Source: an uncultured bacterium
GTDB taxonomy: Bacteria > Bacillota > Clostridia > Oscillospirales > Oscillospiraceae
NCBI GenBank assembly: GCA_947176765.1
Contig: CAMWRX010000022.1
Coordinates: 1 to 36,536, forward strand
Length of the DNA: 36,536 bases
Direction: 5' to 3'
How positions within the stretch are numbered: the first letter of the stretch is position 1; every line of letters begins with the position of its first letter. Shown here piece after piece: positions 1 through 8,360 of this stretch. The notes under the pieces are model-generated. The model did not search any database. It was not told where the DNA came from and was given only the letters and a program-made list of their open reading frames with translations. Position numbers and translations under genes: made by a program.

Positions 1-81
1 GACGCGGAAAATGTTTTGCTGGAGCAGGGTAAAATCATTGATTTCCCCTTGAAGCTGTTTCGCAATGACCCCGTCAGGTAA
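1..81 (+). CDS. 3' end of an unidentified gene
   Basis: A reading frame is open from the window edge and ends in TAA at 79-81, giving 26 residues that finish in LKLFRNDPVR. The fragment is too short to assign to a family. It runs in the same direction as the terminator at 274-309. It could be the tail of a mobile-element protein, given the context, but nothing in the residues proves it. Confidence 0.4.
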   Translation, partial: DAENVLLEQGKIIDFPLKLFRNDPVR

Positions 82-387
82 TAATGATACTCCTGTCCAG
101 CCATTTCATTTTTATGGGGGCAGCTCGGAGAGATCCTCGGAGGGGTGAAATTCCCGTGACGCGCAAAGCGCGGTTTCAGTCTGTCGCCCACGCCTGGGGA
201 AGTAGTGTCGAATACGGGCAAACGAAGGATAAGCATACAACGTCCTTCGGCAAGATTTTGATAATAGATGCCACGGGGGCCATTCGCAAATTGAATGGCC
301 CCCGTTTTTGTGTTATCAAACAACAGCTTAGCTGTCTTTCAGAAAATCAAATCACTAATAAAATTTGCAGAATTACATAGATAGTAC
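82..387. other. Intergenic stretch without a convincing gene
   Basis: About 300 bases lie between the fragment at the left edge and the methyltransferase. A 98-codon frame exists here, but its composition (many Arg, no recognisable motif, part of it lying in the terminator) argues against coding. There is a local inverted repeat around 225-250 (CGAAGGAT with ATCCTTCG-like partner) and a clear terminator at 274-309. I see no other support for a gene or a known RNA. Confidence 0.4.
274..309 (+). terminator. Rho-independent terminator
   Basis: A GC-rich stem (CGGGGGCCATTC pairing with GAATGGCCCCCG around a short A-rich loop) is followed directly by TTTTT. It would end transcription arriving from the left edge. 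Confidence 0.8.
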
Positions 388-1149
388 TCACTTTCTTGCT
401 ATATAAATGTATCTGGCCATCGCTTTTTCAAATTGCTGATATGATTCTTCGGCCCACTTCGTTTGCATCATCAGCATATCAAACCATTGTATATGCCCCT
501 CGTTTTCAAACTCGGCTCTATGAATAATAGCAGCCTCTCTCTTCGTTTTAAGTAATTCATAAGTTTGCTTTGTAATATTTCTTGTCTCAAAGTTCATTCC
601 ATTATTCTTCAGAGCCTTAGCCAATTCTGTCGTATATTCATCAAATGTCCTTGGAATCAACTCACCCTCCTGATAGCCTACAAGCAAAATGCCATCAGGT
701 TTTAGCCATCTCTTTATTTGCCCTACAAAGGCACTCATATCTTTAGAAAAGTACATAGTATCCATAGATACAACTGCATCAAAGGAATTACTCGGATATT
801 CGATTTCACCTATTATTCCCTCGCTGAAGTCTGACTTTTGAGCAAATAGTGATCTGGCAGTTGCTATTGCCTTTTGGGAGTAATCAAAGCCATGAATAAA
901 TGCACCAGTCTTTTTTTGTAAATATCCCAACATTTTTCCGTTTCCGCAGCCAATGTCCAGTATATGAATATCTTCTTTTATTGGAATATACGATAACACT
1001 ATATCTATTTGCTCAACGTCACTAAATCCATCTTGTGAAAAGTCCTGCCCAAACGAATCATAGCAAAAATTTTGAAATGCAATAGATTTTTCTGCCATTT
1101 CATAAAATGCCTCGTATTCATTATAGAAAAGTAATTTTTCTTTTTCCAT
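388..1149 (-). CDS. Class I SAM-dependent methyltransferase
   Basis: A 253-residue protein with the SAM-binding motif I ILDIGCGNG at about residues 63-71, followed by the acidic end of strand 2 (HGFDYS) and the motif IV region SFDAVVSMDTMYF. This is the Rossmann-like fold of small-molecule or protein methyltransferases; the substrate cannot be read from sequence. I chose the ATG at 1149 because an AAGGAGAG ribosome binding site sits five bases upstream; a longer frame to 1209 has no such site and would overlap the upstream gene. It lies 43 bases downstream of the possible ADP-ribosyltransferase-like gene on the same strand, so the two are probably co-transcribed. Family confidence is high, function unknown. 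Confidence 0.85.
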   Translation of the reverse strand: MEKEKLLFYNEYEAFYEMAEKSIAFQNFCYDSFGQDFSQDGFSDVEQIDIVLSYIPIKEDIHILDIGCGNGKMLGYLQKKTGAFIHGFDYSQKAIATARSLFAQKSDFSEGIIGEIEYPSNSFDAVVSMDTMYFSKDMSAFVGQIKRWLKPDGILLVGYQEGELIPRTFDEYTTELAKALKNNGMNFETRNITKQTYELLKTKREAAIIHRAEFENEGHIQWFDMLMMQTKWAEESYQQFEKAMARYIYIARK

Positions 1150-1192
1150 AAAGGCTCTCCTTAGAGGTGCGGTATTTGTATAAATCGCAATC

Positions 1193-2014
1193 TTACATAT
1201 TGCAACCATTCATCTCCTGCTTGTACTGGCTGGCAATAATTTTAAATTGCTTGTCAGACTGTTCCGCAAAAATTCTCGGAACCGATAGTTGACTTGTTAA
1301 TCCAATCGTATCCCAAGTTGCAGCCCAAATCAAATAGGGCTTGAGGGGTAATGTATCTCTTACCTTAAGATGACAACCATCCCGGACAAGTAATCCATCT
1401 TGAGCCATTCTTTTTGCATCAAAATACAGTCTTGCCCCTGTCGTATACTCTGCATCGACATCCATCACAATCTTCCCTTGTTGCTTTGAATTTACAACAA
1501 TCTCTCCAGTGATTCCGCCACCAAACATTATGTAGTTGCTAAAATCCGCAGGATCTCCCAGTTGTATGCCAATGGGTTGTTCCTCTGTGATAGTTTTCTC
1601 AGCTTTGAGTAGATTCCAACTCTTTAACATCCCATCTCGCTTAATTTGCTCCCAACAGCTCATAGGCGTACTGTGAACTAAAACTGCGGGTTCACTCTCA
1701 CGAAGAAAAGGATCATTGTAACTATGACCATCATAATGACCTTTTGCGATATTAAGCTCTGCTTCAGTCATTACTAAAATTGCGTTTTTCGCATTTGCCG
1801 CACAAAATCCTATGTAGTCGCAAATTGCCATTTCCCAATCATCGCATCTAAGACGACTAATTTTTATTGTATAGGCACAACCATTGCTGCTACCACACAT
1901 TCGCTGATAATCTTTACTGTCGGTAAGCATTAAGATAGTCCACGAACTATCATACTCGCACTTAGTAATAGGATTTATTTTGCTTTCTGTCAGTGTGTCA
2001 ACACGATAGATCAT
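1193..2014 (-). CDS. Unknown protein with possible ADP-ribosyltransferase-like fold
   Basis: A 273-residue protein I cannot name. Its middle has VLVHSTPMSCWEQIKRDG (His near residue 114), which resembles the opening strand and helix of ART-fold proteins (H-[GS]-T, then W..I...G) as in KptA, PARP-like and DarT-like enzymes. A Tyr in SNYIMFGGG (about 161) and a Glu in TGEIVV (about 171) could complete an H-Y-E style triad. This is a motif-level inference only. The N-terminal 100 residues are cysteine-rich without clear CxxC pairs. The ATG at 2014 lies nine bases after the stop of a 33-codon leader ORF, so translation is probably coupled; a TTG at 2035 is a poorer alternative. It precedes a methyltransferase gene on the same strand. 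Confidence 0.55.
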   Translation of the reverse strand: MIYRVDTLTESKINPITKCEYDSSWTILMLTDSKDYQRMCGSSNGCAYTIKISRLRCDDWEMAICDYIGFCAANAKNAILVMTEAELNIAKGHYDGHSYNDPFLRESEPAVLVHSTPMSCWEQIKRDGMLKSWNLLKAEKTITEEQPIGIQLGDPADFSNYIMFGGGITGEIVVNSKQQGKIVMDVDAEYTTGARLYFDAKRMAQDGLLVRDGCHLKVRDTLPLKPYLIWAATWDTIGLTSQLSVPRIFAEQSDKQFKIIASQYKQEMNGCNM

Positions 2015-2022
2015 CTTAAATC

Positions 2023-2124
2023 TTATCCCTTCCAAACCTTCCGATTTGCCCTGATCTTATTGCAACCAGTCTCAAGCGTTGGTACACAATTCGTGAACCC
2101 GCCACTGCTCAGACTTGACAGCAC
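2023..2124 (-). CDS. Possible 33-residue leader peptide
   Basis: A GTG codon at 2124 is preceded by a near-ideal GGGAGGA ribosome binding site. The frame runs 33 residues and stops only eight bases before the ATG of the next gene. That spacing is typical of translational coupling. The peptide contains two Cys and matches no family I know. It could instead be the remnant of a larger gene. Confidence 0.35.
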   Translation of the reverse strand: MLSSLSSGGFTNCVPTLETGCNKIRANRKVWKG

Positions 2125-2242
2125 GATTTATCCTCCCTTTTGGCTTTCATATTGCTGATGCCTGGTTCTGCAAATTTTTCAACCGAATATCCAAACGGGG
2201 TATTTATCTATCATGAATAACTACCTGATAGACTGAAATTTG

Positions 2243-2683
2243 TTATGTATCAATGCGTACCATGTCTACAAGGGTGCGGTTTCGATAGATTAGGTCTGGA
2301 CGTTGGGTAAACCCCATCTTTTCCCAGAAAGTATTGCCTTCTTTATTGTGGGCGAAAGCAACCAAATTGACTTTATTGATACCTTGCTCCTTTAGAGCAT
2401 TTAGAGCAGCATTGACCATTTGCTTTCCAATGCCGTGACGCTGATGGACAGGAGACACTGCAGTATGGCTGATATAGCCGCGACGGCCATCATGGCCGGT
2501 GAGGATTGCACCAATGACGTAGCCCTGATCCATGGCAACAAAGCACGTATTGGGATTCCGAGCGAGATACTTTGCAATACCTTCTCGTGAATCGTCTAAG
2601 TTATTCAGCCCCATACCGGGACAACTCAGCCAAAGGGCATATACGCTGTCATAGTCGTCGAGCCGCATATTGCGTATTTCCAT
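2243..2683 (-). CDS. GNAT family N-acetyltransferase (YpeA-like)
   Basis: A 146-residue single-domain acetyltransferase. The acetyl-CoA pyrophosphate loop is visible as QRHGIG at residues 81-86, after the strand HTAVSP. The N-terminus MEIRNMRLDDYDSVYALW and the short length resemble the YpeA branch of the GNAT superfamily; the C-terminal FWEKMGF matches the usual motif B segment. The acceptor substrate is unknown. The ATG at 2683 is supported by GGAGG about seven bases upstream, and a strong sigma-A-type promoter lies at 2719-2747 on the same strand, so it starts its own transcript. It may be ordinary chromosome next to the recombinase cassette, which starts about 150 bases away in the opposite direction. 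Confidence 0.85.
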   Translation of the reverse strand: MEIRNMRLDDYDSVYALWLSCPGMGLNNLDDSREGIAKYLARNPNTCFVAMDQGYVIGAILTGHDGRRGYISHTAVSPVHQRHGIGKQMVNAALNALKEQGINKVNLVAFAHNKEGNTFWEKMGFTQRPDLIYRNRTLVDMVRIDT

Positions 2684-2718
2684 AGTTGCGCCTCCGCTAA
2701 TTTCGATTTACCATACAA

Positions 2719-2747
2719 ATTTTATCACAGGCTCTTCTAAGCGTCAA
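2719..2747 (-). promoter_or_regulatory. Promoter for the GNAT gene
   Basis: On the minus strand, TTGACG (2742-2747) and TAAAAT (2719-2724) are separated by exactly 17 bases, about 35 bases upstream of the GNAT start codon. Confidence 0.65.
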
Positions 2748-2831
2748 CGTATGGTCTGTGAAATCGCCAACGCTCCGCTTTAACAATACAACAGATAAAA
2801 GGAAACAATTTTTACGAAAGAGGGCTCCGCA

Positions 2832-2987
2832 ATGTCTAAGACTGAACTCACCGATAACCTCACCTTCGCCTCAGCTATGCAGATGCTAAAGCAGCTTGTG
2901 GCACAGGGTCTTCTCTCTGCCGATGAGGAGACCCGCACCCGGCAGGAACTGGAGCGAAAACTCCGGCCCACCATCGCTCTGTCCTGA
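2832..2987 (+). CDS. Small SHOCT-like protein of the recombinase cassette
   Basis: A 51-residue protein starting MSKTELTDNL, with the C-terminal helix-turn pattern GLLSADEETRTRQELERKL. That pattern (a Leu-rich start, then S-x-E-E, then a charged helix) resembles the SHOCT-type short C-terminal domains often found as tiny proteins next to serine recombinases of Clostridia. AGAGGG lies seven bases upstream of the ATG. It ends 111 bases before the first recombinase on the same strand, so it is probably the first gene of the cassette. Its molecular role is not known; a directionality or regulatory partner is possible by position only. Confidence 0.6.
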   Translation: MSKTELTDNLTFASAMQMLKQLVAQGLLSADEETRTRQELERKLRPTIALS

Positions 2988-3098
2988 TTTTTGGGCTTGT
3001 AAACTGCCCAGTTTCAACCCCCACTTTTCATTACATATCGTGAATAGCTTTGTGCCCGGTGTTGTGATATTGTCGTTGCCGAAAGGAGGAAGCCACCC

Positions 3099-4658
3099 AT
3101 GGCAAATCAAGTCAAAACCCCAAAGGTCACCGTGATTGACCCCACTACCCCCAAAAAGGCCAAGCTCCGCGTGGCCGCCTATGCCCGCGTCAGCAGCGAC
3201 TCCGCAGACCAGCTCAACTCCTATCTGGCCCAGGTGGACTACTACACCCGCCACATCGGGGAGAACCCGGATTGGGAGTTGGCCGATATCTATGCAGATG
3301 AGGGCATCAGCGGCCTGGATACCCGGAAACGGGACGACTTCAACCGCATGATGGCTGATTGTCGTGCCGGGAAGGTTGACCGCATCTTGGTCAAATCCGT
3401 CTCCCGGTTCGCCCGCAACACCAGGGATACCCTGCACTTCATGCGGGAGCTGATGCGGCTGGGCATCACCATCCGCTTCGAGAAAGAGAACATTGACACG
3501 GGCAGACTCAGTTCCGAGCAGACGGCCACGATCTACGCGGCCTTCGCCCAGATGGAATCCACCGGCCATTCCAGCAACATGAGGCTCAGCGTCAAAATGC
3601 GGATGGAGAAAGGCATCTTCACCCCGTCCTCTATGCCCTATGGCTATCGGCTGAACGGATTGGAACCAGAAATCATCCCCGAGGAGGCCGAGGTGGTTCA
3701 GCACATCTTCTCCTCTGCCCTGCGCGGGCAAGGCCGAAAGGATATCGCCAGGGAATTGAACGAGCTGGGTATTGAGCGCGGCCATGGCCGAAAGGTTTGG
3801 CATCACACCACCGTCAACTATATCCTCACTAACAGCTTCTACACGGGTAACTCTGTCTGGCAAAAGTTCTGCACCACGGATACCCTGCCATTTCAGAAAG
3901 CAAAGAACAAAGGACAGCTCCCAACGTACCATGTGGAGGACGATCACCCGGCCCTCATCAGCCAGGAGGACTTCCAGCGGGTGCAGGCATTGATCGCTCA
4001 ACGCCGGGAGCAATTCTACGACAATGCCACGCCATCCCATTCTATCTACACTGGCAAGGTCTACTGCGGCAGATGCGGGTCAAAATTCCGTAGAAAAATG
4101 TGCGGCAATAAGGTCCACTGGGCCTGCTACCGCCACAACGCTGGCAAAGACCTCTGCCCTGCTCATCAGGTTCCCGAAACAGCACTCACCGCCGCCACTC
4201 TGCGGCTTCACAACAAGCTGGTTCTCCACGGGCAAGAGCTCCTCCAGCCCCTGCTGGACCAGCTTCGGGAAATCCGGGAGCGGGAGCTGCGCTCCAACCA
4301 AAAACTCAGTGACATCGACAAGGAAATAGCAAATATTTCAGGGCAGAATCTGGTGCTCATCCGGCTGAAAAGCAAGGGGTGCATCGATCCTGCCCTTGCT
4401 TTATCCCAGGCAGACCAGCTGAATCACAAACTGCGGGATCTGCGCCGCCTGCGCCGGAAGGTACTGGACGCCGCCGATGGCGACGAGCAGATCCAAACCA
4501 CCGAGGCCATCCTGGACTACCTGGAAATCGCCCAGTGGCAGACCGAGGTCACTCCCGACCTGTTCGAAAACCTGGTGGAGCGGATTACGGTGACCTCGCC
4601 AGATGAAGTGAAGTTCCGGCTGCTGAACGGGCTTGAACTGACGGAAAGGCTGGTGTGA
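3099..4658 (+). CDS. Large serine recombinase 1
   Basis: A 519-residue site-specific recombinase. The N-terminal resolvase domain begins at about residue 22, with the catalytic serine in YARVSS (Ser32, preceded by the conserved Arg30), and continues through YADEGISG and the VKSVSRFARN helix. The central recombinase (PF07508-type) domain includes PYGYRL and HHTTVNYILTNSFYTG. A zinc ribbon starts at about residue 321 (CGRCG, later a CYRH and a Cys pair), followed by a coiled-coil tail around 390-460. Such enzymes cut and rejoin DNA at att sites through a phosphoserine intermediate. The ATG at 3099 has AAAGGAGG upstream. It is the first of three recombinase genes, and the next begins three bases after its stop. 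Confidence 0.93.
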   Translation: MANQVKTPKVTVIDPTTPKKAKLRVAAYARVSSDSADQLNSYLAQVDYYTRHIGENPDWELADIYADEGISGLDTRKRDDFNRMMADCRAGKVDRILVKSVSRFARNTRDTLHFMRELMRLGITIRFEKENIDTGRLSSEQTATIYAAFAQMESTGHSSNMRLSVKMRMEKGIFTPSSMPYGYRLNGLEPEIIPEEAEVVQHIFSSALRGQGRKDIARELNELGIERGHGRKVWHHTTVNYILTNSFYTGNSVWQKFCTTDTLPFQKAKNKGQLPTYHVEDDHPALISQEDFQRVQALIAQRREQFYDNATPSHSIYTGKVYCGRCGSKFRRKMCGNKVHWACYRHNAGKDLCPAHQVPETALTAATLRLHNKLVLHGQELLQPLLDQLREIRERELRSNQKLSDIDKEIANISGQNLVLIRLKSKGCIDPALALSQADQLNHKLRDLRRLRRKVLDAADGDEQIQTTEAILDYLEIAQWQTEVTPDLFENLVERITVTSPDEVKFRLLNGLELTERLV

Positions 4659-4661
4659 CCT

Positions 4662-5528
4662 ATGGCATGGCAGAGAAAGATCCCCTTCGGCTACATGATC
4701 CGGGACGGGGTTGTCCAGCCCCATCCCCAGGAGACCGACGCAGTGCAGTATATCTTTGGGCAGTACCTGTCTGGGGCTTCCCTCCTCGCTATCGCGGAGG
4801 ACATGACCCGGCTGGGCGTCCGCTACCATCAGCACACCGCCGATTGGAACAAAAACATGGTCAAGCGCATCCTGGAAAACAGCAAATACATCGGTGTGGA
4901 CGGTTACCCCCGGCTGGTGTCTGATGAGGACTTTACCGCAGCCCAACGCCAGCGGAGATTACGCAGCATCTATGCCCCACTGGCCCCTGAAATCCGACCC
5001 ATCTGCGGCATGGCAGTCTGCGCCCAGTGCGGCGGCAGGATGGCACGGGGTACCCGCTCCCGTGGACGTGTCCAGTGGAAATGCCAGAACCTGAACTGTG
5101 AACAGAGTGTATTCCTCAGCGATGAAGCCCTGGCCGAGCTGGTGGTCGGACGGCTCCGGGAACTGGCCCAGTCCCCTCACCTGCTCACCGCCCCCGAACC
5201 CCAGCGGGCCGCGCCTACCATGGATGCCATTCGCCTCCAGAACGAACTGACCATGGCCCTCAACCGGGGCTCCGAGAAGCCTGAATACCTCAAGTCCCTG
5301 GCCCTTGCCGTCACCGCCCAGCGGTATGGGCAGCTCCCAGATCCCACTCCCGCTCACGATTTAGAACGGCTCCGGGCACAGCTGGAGCGGGGCCACGCCG
5401 GCGCCGACACGCTGGTTGATTTGCTGACCACAGCGGTGCGGGCCGTCCGGCTCACTCCTGACAAAAAAGTGGAGCTGGAACTGGACAACGGCATTATTAT
5501 CGCAGAAAAGGAGGCGCAGAGCGCATGA
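4662..5528 (+). CDS. Recombinase-family protein lacking the catalytic domain
   Basis: A 288-residue protein that starts directly in the recombinase DNA-binding domain (KIPFGYMIRDG, then an HTH-like SGASLLAIAEDMTRLGV and WNKNMVKRILENSKYIG). It contains a zinc ribbon from about residue 119 (CAQCGG, later a C-x(4)-C pair) and a helical C-terminus. No resolvase domain or catalytic serine is present, and no frame upstream could supply one because the previous gene ends three bases earlier. It is therefore not a cut fragment of a longer ORF in this window. By context it may act as an accessory DNA-binding subunit for its two catalytic neighbours; that is inference. Its stop overlaps the start of recombinase 3 by four bases (ATGA), indicating coupled translation. 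Confidence 0.85.
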   Translation: MAWQRKIPFGYMIRDGVVQPHPQETDAVQYIFGQYLSGASLLAIAEDMTRLGVRYHQHTADWNKNMVKRILENSKYIGVDGYPRLVSDEDFTAAQRQRRLRSIYAPLAPEIRPICGMAVCAQCGGRMARGTRSRGRVQWKCQNLNCEQSVFLSDEALAELVVGRLRELAQSPHLLTAPEPQRAAPTMDAIRLQNELTMALNRGSEKPEYLKSLALAVTAQRYGQLPDPTPAHDLERLRAQLERGHAGADTLVDLLTTAVRAVRLTPDKKVELELDNGIIIAEKEAQSA

Positions 5529-7174
5529 GCGTCCAGCAAAAAGCACCGAGGAAGGTCACCGTCACCCCGGCAGACCCCAAGTACACCCAGAAAGACATCC
5601 GCAAACAGCACCTGCGCGTGGCTCCCTACTGCCGGGTGTCTACCGGCAGCGAAGAGCAGCTCACCAGCTTCACCGCCCAGATGGAATACTACACCCAGCG
5701 CATCGCAGACACCGAAGGCTGGACGATGGTCCGCCTGTACGCCGATGAGGGCATCACCGGCACCTCCACCAAGAAACGCACCCAGTTCAACAAGATGATC
5801 CGGGACGCCGAGAAGGGCAAGATCGATCTGGTCATCACCAAGTCCGTCTCCCGGTTCTGCCGCAACACCCTGGACGGGCTGGAATACATCCGCAGGCTGA
5901 AAAAATGCGGCGTGGGGGTGTACTTTGAGAAGGAAAACACCAACACCCTCTATATGCCCAACGAGATGATCCTCACCTTCCTGATGAGCCAGGCCCAGGC
6001 CGAGAGCGAGTCCATGTCCTCCAACATCCAGTGGGGCTACCAGGCTCAATTCAAGAAGGGCATCGTCCACTACAACTACAAGAACTTCCTCGGCTACCGC
6101 AAAGGCACGGACGGCGAGCCGGAAATCGACGAGAATGAGGCCCCCACCGTCCGGCGCATCTTCGCCCGGTACCTGATGGGCCAAAGCGTGGGCCAGATCT
6201 GCAAGGATCTGACGGCGGACGGTCTCAAAACCGCCCGCGGCGGCACCGACTGGAGCGATCATACAGTGCGCCACATCCTGCAAAACGAGAAATACATGGG
6301 CGATGCCATCCTCCAGAAAACCTTCACACTGGACTTGTTCAGCCGCCAGCAGGTGAAGAACGAGGGGCAGCGCCCCAAATACTACGTGGAGAACGCCCAC
6401 CCGGCCATCATCGACCGGGCCACCTTCCAGAAGGTGCAGGAGGAGATGGCTCGGCGGTCCAGCCTGCGCAAGACCTCCTCCAAAGCCAAGACCGAGCAGG
6501 GCAAGCACAGCGGCAAATATGCCCTGAGTGGGCTGCTGGTGTGCTCCGAGTGCGGCAGCCCCTATCGCCGCGTGACCTATATGCCGGGCGGGCAGAAGCG
6601 GTTCGTCTGGCGGTGCATCAACCGGCTGGAGCATGGCAAACGGATCTGCAAATACGCCCCCACTCTGGAGGAACCGGAAGTGCAGACCGCTGTCACCGCC
6701 GCCATGAACGAACTGTTCCGGCAGCAGACGGCGCGGCAGACGCTGGCGGACTGCATCGCCGCCGCTCTGGCGGGTTCGGGCGATGACGCCTCCCTGCCTG
6801 CTGTGGAAGCCAAGCTGAGGGCGCTCCAGGAGGAGCAGATGAGACTGTTCCATCTGGCGGCAGATGCTGGGCCGGACAACACGGAGTATGACGACCAGCT
6901 CATCGAGGTGAGTGCCGCCATGGCAACCCTGCTGACCCGCAAGGGTGAGCTGGAGCAGGAAAATCGCACCAATACCGAGTGTAACAGCCGGATACGCATT
7001 ATCACTGACGCCCTGGAAACCACGGACAACTCCATCGGAGACTTCGACGAGGGTACGGTGCGTCAGACGGTGGCCAGCATTACTGTGCTGGATGCGGAGC
7101 GGCTTTCCATCCGCTTCAAGGATGGGACGGAGGTTAAGCAGATCATCGAAAGCGTAGGGAGGGCCAGCGCATGA
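5525..7174 (+). CDS. Large serine recombinase 3
   Basis: A 549-residue large serine recombinase. The catalytic motif YCRVST is at residues 35-40 (Arg37, Ser39), followed by YADEGITGTSTKKR and ITKSVSRFCRN. The recombinase domain spans roughly 170-330, and a zinc ribbon begins with LSGLLVCSECGSPYRR. A long coiled coil (ALQEEQMRLFHLAAD and following) and a final DUF4368-like strand pattern complete the usual domain order. It overlaps the previous gene by four bases and the following phosphoesterase by four bases, so all are one operon. Both catalytic recombinases are full length with intact active-site residues, which argues that the cassette was recently functional. Confidence 0.93.
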   Translation: MSVQQKAPRKVTVTPADPKYTQKDIRKQHLRVAPYCRVSTGSEEQLTSFTAQMEYYTQRIADTEGWTMVRLYADEGITGTSTKKRTQFNKMIRDAEKGKIDLVITKSVSRFCRNTLDGLEYIRRLKKCGVGVYFEKENTNTLYMPNEMILTFLMSQAQAESESMSSNIQWGYQAQFKKGIVHYNYKNFLGYRKGTDGEPEIDENEAPTVRRIFARYLMGQSVGQICKDLTADGLKTARGGTDWSDHTVRHILQNEKYMGDAILQKTFTLDLFSRQQVKNEGQRPKYYVENAHPAIIDRATFQKVQEEMARRSSLRKTSSKAKTEQGKHSGKYALSGLLVCSECGSPYRRVTYMPGGQKRFVWRCINRLEHGKRICKYAPTLEEPEVQTAVTAAMNELFRQQTARQTLADCIAAALAGSGDDASLPAVEAKLRALQEEQMRLFHLAADAGPDNTEYDDQLIEVSAAMATLLTRKGELEQENRTNTECNSRIRIITDALETTDNSIGDFDEGTVRQTVASITVLDAERLSIRFKDGTEVKQIIESVGRASA

Positions 7175-8127
7175 GTAAAATATACATAACAGGCGACTGC
7201 CACGGAGATTTCCAGCGGTTCACCACAAGGAACTTCCCTCAGCTGAAGGAAATGAATCGGGACGACTGCGTAATCATTTGCGGCGATCACGGCGGCGTGT
7301 GGGCCGGGGAGCAGGCAGACGGGCACAAGCTGGACTGGCTGGAGGACAAGCCCTTTACCACCCTGTTCGTGGACGGGAACCATGAGAACTTCGACCTGCT
7401 GAACGCCTACCCCGAGCAGGAGTGGCACGGCGGGCGTGTCCATGTGGTGCGGCCCCATGTCCTCCACCTGACGCGGGGGCAGGTGTTCGAGATTGGCGGG
7501 CTCACCTGGTTCACCATGGGCGGCGCGGCCTCTCACGACATTGAGGACGGCATCCTCGACCCTGCCGCCCCGGATTTTGAGCGGCAGTACTGGACGCTGC
7601 GGCGGATGAATGCCCGGTTTCGCGTGCTGGGCCGCGCCTGGTGGCCCGAGGAGATGCCCAGCGAGGCGGAGTACGCCGAGGCTGTGGCCAATCTGGAGCG
7701 GGTCGGGTGGTGCGTGGACTGCGTCCTCACCCACATTGAGGACGGCATCCTCGACCCTGCCGCCCCGGATTTTGAGCGGCAGTACTGGACGCTGCGGCGG
7801 ATGAATGCCCGGTTTCGCGTGCTGGGCCGCGCCTGGTGGCCCGAGGAGATGCCCAGCGAGGCGGAGTACGCCGAGGCTGTGGCCAATCTGGAGCGGGTCG
7901 GGTGGTGCGTGGACTGCGTCCTCACCCACTGCGCGCCCACCAGCATCGCCCAGCGGATGGACCGGTGCTACCAGCCGGACAGGCTGACGGACTTCCTGGA
8001 AACGGTGCAGAAGCGATGCCAATTCAGCCGGTGGTTCTGTGGGCACTACCACATCAACCAAGTGATCGATGAGCGGTTCGTAATCCAGTGGGAGCAGATA
8101 TCCAAAATCGAAGCTGACAGTATCTAA
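7171..8127 (+). CDS. Metallophosphoesterase with an internal 65-residue tandem duplication
   Basis: A 318-residue calcineurin-like phosphoesterase. Metal-ligand motifs are visible: GDCHGD (residues 8-13), CGDHGG (37-42), GNHE (69-72), a THCAP-type histidine and CGHYHIN near the C-terminus. Between the GNHE motif and THCAP, a 65-residue segment is present twice in tandem with no nucleotide difference. Removing one copy gives a 253-residue protein, a normal length for the single-domain family. The duplication is in frame, so the product is complete but has an insertion just before the conserved histidine; activity is uncertain. The start overlaps recombinase 3 by four bases and a terminator follows the stop, so this is the last gene of the recombinase operon. 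The substrate is unknown. Confidence 0.85.
   Translation: MSKIYITGDCHGDFQRFTTRNFPQLKEMNRDDCVIICGDHGGVWAGEQADGHKLDWLEDKPFTTLFVDGNHENFDLLNAYPEQEWHGGRVHVVRPHVLHLTRGQVFEIGGLTWFTMGGAASHDIEDGILDPAAPDFERQYWTLRRMNARFRVLGRAWWPEEMPSEAEYAEAVANLERVGWCVDCVLTHIEDGILDPAAPDFERQYWTLRRMNARFRVLGRAWWPEEMPSEAEYAEAVANLERVGWCVDCVLTHCAPTSIAQRMDRCYQPDRLTDFLETVQKRCQFSRWFCGHYHINQVIDERFVIQWEQISKIEADSI
7538..7929 (+). repeat. Perfect 195-bp tandem duplication
   Basis: Positions 7538-7734 and 7733-7929 are identical over 197 bases with a period of 195 bases and a two-base overlap at the junction. The period is a multiple of three, so the phosphoesterase frame is kept. Total identity implies a very recent event or an assembly artefact. 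Confidence 0.95.
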
Positions 8128-8137
8128 AATGAAAATG

Positions 8138-8170
8138 CGGCACCCCTTCTGCCGGAAGGGGTGCCGTTTT
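8138..8170 (+). terminator. Rho-independent terminator of the recombinase operon
   Basis: An 11-bp perfect stem (CGGCACCCCTT with AAGGGGTGCCG) with a seven-base loop is followed by TTTT, ten bases after the phosphoesterase stop codon. A second stem without a T-run follows at about 8183-8207. Confidence 0.85.
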
Positions 8171-8360
8171 GCATAGAAAGAGAGCCGGGCGCTGCTGTCC
8201 CGGCTCTGAGAACGAAGGCTCTGGATAAATGTGCGCTCAAGTTATTATACCGTAACGCTTTCCCCCAAAGCCTTTTCTTTTTTAGTCAATGAGCATAACT
8301 ACCACGGGCAAATCAGGGCAGCATGATTTGTTATTTCTCCTGCCAGAAATCGCGCCAGCA

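Noticed and set aside
84-380. A 98-codon frame on the plus strand
   Set aside because: It has no ribosome binding site, no family motif, and runs through a strong terminator hairpin.
2886-4040. Long minus-strand frame opposite recombinase 1
   Set aside because: It is a shadow of the GC-rich recombinase gene; the plus-strand protein has all catalytic motifs.
5354-6853. A 499-codon minus-strand frame opposite recombinase 3
   Set aside because: The composition is typical of an antisense shadow (Leu, Val, Gly, His rich) and no start site or motif supports it.
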